This document shows positions 1 through 4,338 of a DNA stretch of 5,420 nt, piece after piece. The stretch comes from Oscillospiraceae bacterium (lineage in GTDB: Bacteria > Bacillota > Clostridia > Oscillospirales > Oscillospiraceae), in contig JAISKY010000010.1 of assembly GCA_031260745.1 (NCBI GenBank), forward strand, positions 1 through 5,420. The letters run 5' to 3'. The notes beneath the pieces are model-generated. The model made no database searches and had not been told where the DNA came from. It saw only the letters and a list, made by a program, of their open reading frames with translations. Both the position numbers and the translations under genes were made by a program. Position 1 is the first letter of the stretch; each line of letters opens with the position of its first letter.

Positions 1-1337
1 CCCGGCACTCCGCAACCCGTTCCGATAAGTATAGGTATGAACGACTTGCCCGACAATCCGAACCGCCGAAAAATCCTGTCCATTATAAACGCGATTCGAG
101 CCATATATCCGCACGACTCTAAGAACGCGAGGAAAATAAACAGTATCAGCATTTGCGGCACGAATCCGAGTACCGCTCCGACGCCCGCAACAATTCCGTC
201 AAGAATCAAACCTTGAAGCCACTCGGCGCAGTTTACGGATTCTAAGAAATCACCGAGTAATACCGGTATACCGGGAACCCAAACGCCGAAATCAGCAGGG
301 TCGGGTTCTTCGGCGATTGCTCCGTCCTCAAACTCGCCGACGGATTCCTCGTACGCGGACGCTCCGATTCCGAACAGGTGCCAGCCGTCGCCGAATACTC
401 CGTCGTTTGCCCAGTCGGTGGCTATCGTACCGACCGTAGTTACCGACACAAAGTAGACGATAAACATTACCGCCGCGAAAATCGGTAACGCTAACCAACG
501 GTTAGTAACGATTTTGTCGATTTTGTCGGATATACTAAGACTGCCCTTACGCGCGAGTTTCACGCAGTCTTTTATAATCGAGTCTATGTAGCGGTAACGC
601 TCCGTAGTAATGATACTCTCGCAGTCGTCTTCAAACTCCGCCTCAACCGCCGCGATTATAGTTTCGACCTGACTAATCTGTTCTTTGGTTGAACCCAGTT
701 TAGCGATAATTTTCTCGTCGCGCTCGAATAGTTTAATCGCGAAAAAGCGTTGCTGACCGTCGCGGAAATTATGCGGCATCGCGTCCTCAATGTGAGCCAG
801 CGCGTGTTCCACTGTACCCGAAAAGCTGTTGTGAGTCGTAATTTCGCCGCTGTTCGCCGCGTCAACCGCCGCCATCGCGGCGTCCATTACTCCGTCGCCT
901 TTAAGCGCGGAGATTTCGACGACCTTGCAGCCAAGCTCTGATTCGAGCTTTTCCGCGTTTATCTTATCGCCGCGTTTATCGACCTCGTCCATCATATTGA
1001 CCGCGAGTACAACCGGGATTCCCATCTCAACCAACTGCGTTGTAAGAAACAGGTTACGCTCTAAGTTTGTACCGTCGATGATGTTAAGTATCGCGTCCGG
1101 ACGCTCGTCAATAAGGTAGTTCCGAGAAACAACTTCCTCCGGAGTGTACGACGACAGCGAGTAAATTCCGGGCAAGTCGGTAATCGTAACGTCCTTGCGG
1201 CCTTTGAGTTTGCCCTCTTTCTTTTCCACGGTAACGCCGGGCCAGTTTCCCACGAACTGATTCGCGCCTGTCAGCGCGTTAAACAGCGTAGTTTTGCCGC
1301 TGTTCGGATTTCCAGCAAGCGCGATTGTTATTGCCAT
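1..1337 (-). CDS. feoB: Ferrous iron transport protein B (FeoB), N-terminal 445 residues, 3' end outside window
   Basis: FeoB is the inner-membrane Fe(II) transporter with a cytosolic N-terminal G domain. I translated the minus strand from the ATG at 1337-1335 and the frame is open to the window edge, with two bases left over, so the gene is cut by the window and not broken. The G motifs are clear: G1 GNPNSGKT at residues 9-16, NWPGVTVEKKEG (switch I/G2 region) at 31-42, G3 DLPG at 54-57, G4 NMMD at 114-117 and G5 SAL at 143-145. The linker domain follows, then the first membrane segment around 282-305. An acidic loop lies at about 326-360, and a second hydrophobic block at about 377-406 is followed by LESCGYMARIAF and the GTGCGVPG motif (439-446), whose Cys442 matches the conserved channel cysteine of the family. 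A ribosome site AGAGGAG (1353-1347) lies nine bases before the ATG. The gene follows two feoA genes and is probably co-transcribed with them. The identification is secure; the missing part should be the second half of the membrane domain. Confidence 0.97.
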   Translation of the reverse strand, partial: MAITIALAGNPNSGKTTLFNALTGANQFVGNWPGVTVEKKEGKLKGRKDVTITDLPGIYSLSSYTPEEVVSRNYLIDERPDAILNIIDGTNLERNLFLTTQLVEMGIPVVLAVNMMDEVDKRGDKINAEKLESELGCKVVEISALKGDGVMDAAMAAVDAANSGEITTHNSFSGTVEHALAHIEDAMPHNFRDGQQRFFAIKLFERDEKIIAKLGSTKEQISQVETIIAAVEAEFEDDCESIITTERYRYIDSIIKDCVKLARKGSLSISDKIDKIVTNRWLALPIFAAVMFIVYFVSVTTVGTIATDWANDGVFGDGWHLFGIGASAYEESVGEFEDGAIAEEPDPADFGVWVPGIPVLLGDFLESVNCAEWLQGLILDGIVAGVGAVLGFVPQMLILFIFLAFLESCGYMARIAFIMDRIFRRFGLSGKSFIPILIGTGCGVP

Positions 1338-1346
1338 ATATATGTA

Positions 1347-1353
1347 CTCCTCT
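1347..1353 (-). promoter_or_regulatory. Ribosome binding site of feoB
   Basis: On the minus strand this reads AGAGGAG, nine bases before the ATG at 1337. It fixes that ATG as the feoB start, which agrees with the usual FeoB beginning a few residues before the GNPNSGKT motif. Confidence 0.75.
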
Positions 1354-1384
1354 CGAATCTTTTTTTCCGCTACGCGTCAAGTTT

Positions 1385-1404
1385 TAGTTAGCTGCGGCTA
1401 ATAT
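1385..1404. promoter_or_regulatory. Candidate DtxR-family-like operator 3, upstream of feoB
   Basis: The core TTAGC-TGCG-GCTAA (1388-1401) is a perfect 5-bp inverted repeat. It aligns without gaps to the two sites before the first feoA: GTTAGCTGCGGCTAAT here against GTTAGCTAAAACTAAC there. It lies about 50 bp before the feoB start, inside the feoA-feoB gap. I could not find a convincing -35/-10 pair next to it, so its target may be a weak internal promoter. The arms are shared with sites 1 and 2 but the spacer differs, as expected of a protein-binding palindrome. The assignment to a metal repressor is inference. Confidence 0.5.
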
Positions 1405-1408
1405 GTCG

Positions 1409-1438
1409 TTCGTAAAATACGAAGTTTTTACACTTCGT
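1409..1438 (-). other. Overlapping inverted repeats just after the second feoA
   Basis: Read on the minus strand, the seven bases ACGAAGT (1438-1432) can pair with ACTTCGT (1425-1419) around a six-base loop, followed by ATTTT. The second arm overlaps another perfect inverted repeat, TTCGTA-TTT-TACGAA (1423-1409), so the two hairpins exclude each other. The first hairpin begins in the feoA stop codon. It could be a weak attenuator or partial terminator that lowers feoB relative to feoA, or a processing site, but the stem is A/T-rich and the T-tract is short. No function is shown. Confidence 0.35.
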
Positions 1439-1659
1439 TACTCTACCTCAATCAGTTCCGCGTCGGCTTTTCTCAGTGAAAGCTCATAGCCTCTAACCAT
1501 AACTTCCACGGGGTCGCCAAGCGGAGCGACTTTACGCACAAGCACCTCAACGCCGCCCGTAATCCCCATCTCCATAATACGGCGCTTCAGCGGACCGCTG
1601 CCGCCAATCTTCGTTACCCGAACAGTATCGCCGGGTTTTGTTGTTCTAAGCGTTTGCAC
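1438..1659 (-). CDS. feoA: FeoA-family protein, second copy (SH3-like accessory protein of FeoB)
   Basis: This is a 73-residue cytosolic protein of the FeoA family, a small SH3-like beta-barrel that supports FeoB-mediated Fe(II) uptake. The N-terminal part reads LRTTKPGDTVRVTKIGGSGPLKRRIMEMGITGGVEVLV, with the typical glycine turn and the R-R-x-M-E-M-G-I segment. It is followed by the strongly conserved APLGDPVEVMVRGYELSLRKADAELI (about 45-70). Length is normal for the family. The start is GTG at 1659-1657: GGAGG at 1673-1669 sits nine bases before it, and the protein begins where FeoA proteins usually begin. It starts 19 bases after the stop of the first feoA and ends 100 bases before feoB. 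Of the two copies, this one carries the classical APLGDP/RGYELSLR signature; the upstream copy is of a different subtype. Confidence 0.95.
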   Translation of the reverse strand: MQTLRTTKPGDTVRVTKIGGSGPLKRRIMEMGITGGVEVLVRKVAPLGDPVEVMVRGYELSLRKADAELIEVE

Positions 1660-1668
1660 TGTCGTATA

Positions 1669-1673
1669 CCTCC
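1669..1673 (-). promoter_or_regulatory. Ribosome binding site selecting the GTG start of the second feoA
   Basis: This is GGAGG on the minus strand, nine bases before the GTG at 1659. There is no in-frame ATG at a plausible distance, so the site decides the start codon. Confidence 0.7.
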
Positions 1674-1678
1674 GTCCT

Positions 1679-1888
1679 TCAGACCATTATTTTCGACGCC
1701 ATTTCGCGGCTGAGCGCGATGCGTGACTCTTTCACGCTGACAATAATATTACCGCTGATTTCGTTGACAATCCTGACGCTCGCGCCGGGAACAAAACCAA
1801 GATTCTCAAGAAACTTCCGCGTTTCGGGCTGACCGCCGATACGTTTGATGGAATTTTCCTCACCCAGAACCGCTATCGTTAATGGCAT
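1679..1888 (-). CDS. feoA: FeoA-family protein, first copy
   Basis: This is a 69-residue FeoA-family protein beginning MPLTIAVLGEENSIKRIGGQPETRKFLENLGFVPGASV. It continues with IVNEISGNIIVSVKESRIALSREMASKIMV, and the RKFLENLGFVPG turn and the NIIVSVKESRIALSREMA strand are characteristic of the clostridial FeoA subtype that precedes a second FeoA. An open frame extends nine bases further, to a GTG at 1897-1895. I reject that GTG because it lies inside the Shine-Dalgarno-like GGCGGTGA (1901-1894), which stands five bases before the ATG at 1888-1886. FeoA proteins of this type also normally begin with MPL. It is the first gene after the feo promoter, so the whole feoA-feoA-feoB unit is probably one transcript. 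It most likely acts with FeoB at the inner face of the membrane; whether the two FeoA copies form a heteromer is unknown. Confidence 0.93.
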   Translation of the reverse strand: MPLTIAVLGEENSIKRIGGQPETRKFLENLGFVPGASVRIVNEISGNIIVSVKESRIALSREMASKIMV

Positions 1889-1893
1889 AATAT

Positions 1894-1901
1894 TCACCGC
1901 C
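1894..1901 (-). promoter_or_regulatory. Ribosome binding site deciding the first feoA start
   Basis: On the minus strand this reads GGCGGTGA, one mismatch from GGAGGTGA, five bases before the ATG at 1888. The alternative GTG at 1897 falls within it and so is unlikely to be the start. Confidence 0.65.
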
Positions 1902-1914
1902 CGGTTTACAAATT

Positions 1915-1934
1915 AAGTAAGCTACAACTAACTT
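1915..1934. promoter_or_regulatory. Candidate DtxR-family-like operator 1, feo leader
   Basis: The inverted repeat GTAAG-CTACAA-CTAAC has flanking A/T bases that extend it imperfectly to AAGTAAG...CTAACTT. It has the same arm and spacer lengths as operator 2, centred 33 bp away, about three helical turns, so both would face the same side of the DNA. It lies in the untranslated leader of the feo transcript, between the start site and the first feoA. Function is inferred from the repetition and from the feo context. Confidence 0.55.
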
Positions 1935-1947
1935 ATGTCGCCTAAAA

Positions 1948-1967
1948 AAGTTAGCTAAAACTAACCT
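1948..1967. promoter_or_regulatory. Candidate DtxR-family-like operator 2, at the feo transcription start
   Basis: The perfect inverted repeat GTTAG-CTAAAA-CTAAC begins about seven bases after the -10 element of the feo promoter, so it would cover the transcription start. That is the usual place for a repressor. The arms resemble the TTAGGTTAGCCTAACCTAA type of DtxR/IdeR iron box, but the match is partial and the spacer is longer. It does not resemble the GATAATGATAATCATTATC Fur box. Confidence 0.6.
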
Positions 1968-1973
1968 GTCATT

Positions 1974-2002
1974 ATAATAGCACATTATTACGACAATGTC
2001 AA
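1974..2002 (-). promoter_or_regulatory. Sigma-70-type promoter of the feoA-feoA-feoB operon
   Basis: On the minus strand, TTGACA (2002-1997) is followed by a 17-base spacer and TATTAT (1979-1974). The spacer ends in TGC, giving an extended -10 (TGnTATTAT). The expected start of transcription is near 1967, leaving a leader of about 80 bases before the first feoA ATG. A TATAAT three bases further on would need a 20-base spacer and is less likely. The -35 lies only 18 bases after the stop codon of the upstream acetyltransferase gene. Confidence 0.8.
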
Positions 2003-2020
2003 TAGTCTTTTTTAATTTTT

Positions 2021-2794
2021 TCAAATTTTTTTAATCGCGTCAATATCAAGCCCGAATTGTTCCGACAAAAACGCGGCAAATTCCGATTCCCCGGTAATTT
2101 CACGCTCGGTTATTTGACCGTTTTCGTTTATTTTCAAATGCCGTCCGGTTAGCGTTATTCTGCCGGACGCAGTCGGCATCGTAATAAAACCCGCCATCTT
2201 GAAAAACGAGTTCGGGTGAGTAGACGTGTAGTGGTTCGCGACCTCGAAATCCGAGGGAATACATTCCTCGGTCGTAAACGCGTACATCGGCGTGAAACCG
2301 CCGCTGACTTTACGTTCAAGCGCGTAACCGAAGCGAGGGTCGCGAGTAAAACGGTAAGTTTCCGAGAAGCGCGTTTGCTCCGTGTCTGCGCCGTCCGCGT
2401 CAAGCAACAGCGGAGCCGCGATTCCCTCGTTGCCGTAGCCAACGTCCGCTAAATACGTTTTCTCGTCTATTTCAACGGAAATAACCTGATGCAATTTCGC
2501 CGAGTAATCTCCGCCGAACGCGGTTCTCGCAAGCAGATTACGCGCCTTGAAGCCGAGTTTTTTCAACACAATCGAAAACAATCCGTTCATCTCAAAGCAA
2601 TAGCCGCCGCGCCGTCTGTTGACAAGTTTGTCGAACAACGCGTCCTCGTCAAGCGAAATCGTACGCCCGTAAAACACGTCAAGATTCTCGAACGGAATAT
2701 TGAACACGTGCGCCGTGTGCAACGCGTAAAGCGTTTCGTAGGTTTGCGTAAGTTCGCCGGAATACCCGACTCGCTCCAAGTATTTTTCAATCAT
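2021..2794 (-). CDS. Arylamine N-acetyltransferase (NAT family)
   Basis: This is a 257-residue cytosolic enzyme of the NAT family, which moves an acyl group from acyl-CoA to arylamines, hydrazines or related amines by a ping-pong mechanism through a cysteine. The triad is visible: Cys66 in RRRGGYCFEMN, His102 in KLHQVISVE and Asp117 in YLADVGYGN. The N-terminal FNIPFENLDVFYGR (31-44) is the typical NAT helical-domain motif, and PNSFFKMAGFITM (about 194-206) matches the third domain. Length is normal for bacterial members. The ATG at 2794 lies three bases after the stop of the upstream gene. The nearest ribosome site, GGAG at 2810-2807, is 12 bases away, so translation may be coupled. It is the last gene of a likely three-gene operon. 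The natural substrate cannot be read from the sequence; NAT homologues act in detoxification and in closing amide bonds in natural products, but nothing nearby suggests a biosynthetic cluster. Confidence 0.93.
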   Translation of the reverse strand: MIEKYLERVGYSGELTQTYETLYALHTAHVFNIPFENLDVFYGRTISLDEDALFDKLVNRRRGGYCFEMNGLFSIVLKKLGFKARNLLARTAFGGDYSAKLHQVISVEIDEKTYLADVGYGNEGIAAPLLLDADGADTEQTRFSETYRFTRDPRFGYALERKVSGGFTPMYAFTTEECIPSDFEVANHYTSTHPNSFFKMAGFITMPTASGRITLTGRHLKINENGQITEREITGESEFAAFLSEQFGLDIDAIKKI

Positions 2795-2797
2795 AAT

Positions 2798-3430
2798 TTA
2801 ACTAAGCTCCAGTGATTCGTTTTCTTCCATCGTCAGCGCGCGCTCGTGGTACACGCGTTTGTTTGAGGGTACGAAACCTCGTATGTTCGTCAGCGGATAC
2901 ACCCACGTAAATCGCCCGATGTGAGTTCCCGGCTGAGTTACCGAATTCGCGCCAAGTCTGGAGTTGTCGCCAAGCACCAGTCCGAAGTAATCAGAGTTTA
3001 AGTCCTCGCCCTTGACTGTTACATTCGACTGGTTAAACTTGCGGTTAGCGGTTATCACTCCGGAGCCAATCCTTGCGGATTTGCCCAGAAAACTGTCGCC
3101 GACGAACGCGAGCGACGCGACTTTAGAGCCGTTCAGCAATATGCTGTGCTTGACCTCGCTGCCGTGACCGACGGAGCAATTGTTGCCGACGACCGTATAC
3201 GGACGGATTAACGCTCCGTGACCGATTTCGGCGTTCTCTCCAATCCACACCGGACCTTTGATTTCCGCGCTTGGGTGAATTACGCTGCCCGCTCCGATAC
3301 GATTTTGTCCGCTTTTCATCAATTCCTTAACGCGCAGCAAAACCTGCCACGGAAACTCACAGCCGCCGAATATATCCGTAAACGGAAAGTCCTCTAAGTT
3401 AGCGAAGTAATATGAAAGATAGCGCTCCAT
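2798..3430 (-). CDS. Left-handed beta-helix (hexapeptide-repeat) protein related to the GlmU acetyltransferase domain
   Basis: This is a 210-residue protein with a short helical N-terminus (about 1-40, including DIFGGCEFPWQVLLRVKELM) and then hexapeptide repeats. Examples are IGAGSV-IHPSAE-IKGPVW-IGENAE-IGHGAL, TVVGNNCSVGHGSEV and FVGDSFLGKSARIGSGVITANRKF (109-132). The last of these parallels the VGD...IGxGTITxN turn of GlmU and of the C-terminal domains of sugar-1-phosphate nucleotidyltransferases. There is no N-terminal nucleotidyltransferase domain, so it is a free-standing helix domain. In GlmU the catalytic histidine stands just before the (Y/F)xGD turn; here the aligned stretch is VASLAFVGD, with Ser106 in that place. 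It may therefore bind a sugar phosphate or acyl-CoA without the usual chemistry, or use another residue. The ATG at 3430 has GGAGG (3441-3437) six bases before it. It lies 45 bases after the yycI-like gene and three before the NAT gene. The fold is secure; the substrate is unknown. Confidence 0.85.
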   Translation of the reverse strand: MERYLSYYFANLEDFPFTDIFGGCEFPWQVLLRVKELMKSGQNRIGAGSVIHPSAEIKGPVWIGENAEIGHGALIRPYTVVGNNCSVGHGSEVKHSILLNGSKVASLAFVGDSFLGKSARIGSGVITANRKFNQSNVTVKGEDLNSDYFGLVLGDNSRLGANSVTQPGTHIGRFTWVYPLTNIRGFVPSNKRVYHERALTMEENESLELS

Positions 3431-3436
3431 TTTAAT

Positions 3437-3441
3437 CCTCC
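3437..3441 (-). promoter_or_regulatory. Ribosome binding site of the beta-helix gene
   Basis: This is GGAGG on the minus strand, six bases before the ATG at 3430. The 45-base gap back to the stop codon at 3476 contains no promoter or terminator that I can see, which supports co-transcription with the upstream gene. Confidence 0.7.
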
Positions 3442-3475
3442 GATTGTTTTGTTATGCCGGCGTCACATACCGCGA

Positions 3476-4273
3476 TTATTCCTGATACAGTTCGCCAGAT
3501 ATAGCGTTAAGTATGAAAACGCCCGCGTCGGTGTCAAACCTCCACGCGGGAACATACGCCGAGCTTTCAAATATGTATACGCCTTTAATACCCGTCACGC
3601 TGCCGCACAAAATACCGCTTGCCTCAATTTCACGCAAAAATTTCAGCGACGCCGTAAATATGTCGGCGTAATCATACGCTCCGGTTTCGGTTTCATCGCC
3701 CAACACATACACGCCTGAAATAGTAACGCCTCCGGCGATTCCGAACTCGAATTTTACGTACTGGTTGATTACCTCCGTATCGCCGCGCAACAGGACATAG
3801 GACAATGAACGTCCCGCCGTGCTGAGTTTTCCGAGTTTTAGCCCCAGTGTTCCGGCAAATTCCTCCGCTTGAGCGTACAAAGATTTTTTACCGCCGCTTG
3901 ACGAGTGCGGAAGCGTAATCTCAAAATAACCGTCGGCGCGGAAATTCGCGATACCGTTAGTTCCTATGTAATACACGTTACTGCCGCCGCGGTCCTCCGC
4001 TTTGGTTCCTACGCCAAGTACGCGCTCGGTGAACGAAAGTTCAGCCTCTCCGGTTCTGGTCACGCGACCGCCGGCAAGACGGTCTGCCTTGCTGTCATAC
4101 GCGTCCTCCGCGAGTTCAACTCCGGAGTTTTGATAAATCAACGCTAAATCGTCCTGCCCAAGCGCCTCGGAACTAGTTACGTCCCACACGTCCGTTACCA
4201 CCAACCCAATAAACAGCAGATTTACAATCACGAGCAAAACGATAAAATACGTCTTTAGGCTTGATGAAGTCAC
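3476..4273 (-). CDS. Single-pass membrane protein, probably of the YycI family
   Basis: This is a 265-residue protein with a short cytosolic start (MTSSSLK), one strong membrane segment at about 8-27 (YFIVLLVIVNLLFIGLVVTD) and a soluble domain that should lie outside the cell. There is no lipobox and no clear signal-peptidase site, so it is likely anchored. The end of the protein, YVPAWRFDTDAGVFILNAISGELYQE (240-265), has the PAWR...T..G.F..NA.SGE pattern I associate with YycI-type proteins, which in Bacillus-like bacteria modulate the WalK cell-wall sensor kinase. Length also fits YycI (about 250-280). The rest is too divergent for me to be certain, and a general PepSY/YycI-like fold is the alternative. 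The start is GTG at 4273-4271, with GGAGG (4283-4279) five bases before it; the ATG overlapping it by one base meets a stop at once. It is the first gene of an operon with a beta-helix protein and a NAT enzyme, under its own promoter. No walR, walK or yycH is in the window. Confidence 0.6.
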   Translation of the reverse strand: MTSSSLKTYFIVLLVIVNLLFIGLVVTDVWDVTSSEALGQDDLALIYQNSGVELAEDAYDSKADRLAGGRVTRTGEAELSFTERVLGVGTKAEDRGGSNVYYIGTNGIANFRADGYFEITLPHSSSGGKKSLYAQAEEFAGTLGLKLGKLSTAGRSLSYVLLRGDTEVINQYVKFEFGIAGGVTISGVYVLGDETETGAYDYADIFTASLKFLREIEASGILCGSVTGIKGVYIFESSAYVPAWRFDTDAGVFILNAISGELYQE

Positions 4274-4278
4274 ATTCG

Positions 4279-4283
4279 CCTCC
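4279..4283 (-). promoter_or_regulatory. Ribosome binding site selecting the GTG start of the yycI-like gene
   Basis: This is GGAGG on the minus strand, five bases before the GTG at 4273. With transcription expected to begin near 4286, the leader would be only about 13 bases, barely enough to include this site. Confidence 0.7.
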
Positions 4284-4292
4284 GCTGCAATA

Positions 4293-4321
4293 AATATAAA
4301 TCAAATCGCCCCGAATGTCAA
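4293..4321 (-). promoter_or_regulatory. Sigma-70-type promoter of the yycI-like / beta-helix / NAT operon
   Basis: On the minus strand, TTGACA (4321-4316), a 17-base spacer and TATATT (4298-4293) form a near-consensus housekeeping promoter. It fills the 65-base gap after the kinase gene, whose stop codon ends at 4339. No operator-like palindrome is evident around it, and no terminator hairpin is visible for the kinase gene. Confidence 0.8.
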
Positions 4322-4338
4322 GCACTTTTTACTCCGCG

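Noticed and set aside
656..1119. Short open frames of 63-69 codons on both strands within feoB
   Set aside because: They are shadows of feoB: the feoB frame is continuous through the region with all G-domain motifs, while these frames give arginine-rich or low-complexity peptides without a ribosome site.
1361..1380. The T-run on the plus strand before feoB (A-run on the minus strand) as a terminator
   Set aside because: In the direction of transcription it is an A-tract directly before the feoB ribosome site, with no GC-rich stem, so it cannot be an intrinsic terminator for this strand.
1915..1967. A riboswitch or T-box in the feo leader
   Set aside because: The leader of about 80 bases is explained by two short palindromes of equal geometry. 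I see none of the conserved cores of metal-sensing riboswitches, and the third copy of the motif favours a DNA operator.
2155..2815. Open frames of 67-108 codons overlapping the NAT gene on both strands
   Set aside because: The NAT frame has an intact catalytic triad and family motifs. The overlapping frames have arginine-rich compositions typical of out-of-frame translation and no recognisable domain.
3449..4147. Plus-strand open frames of 80-89 codons opposite the yycI-like gene
   Set aside because: They have no ribosome site, promoter or recognisable domain, and lie antisense to a gene with a strong promoter and start.
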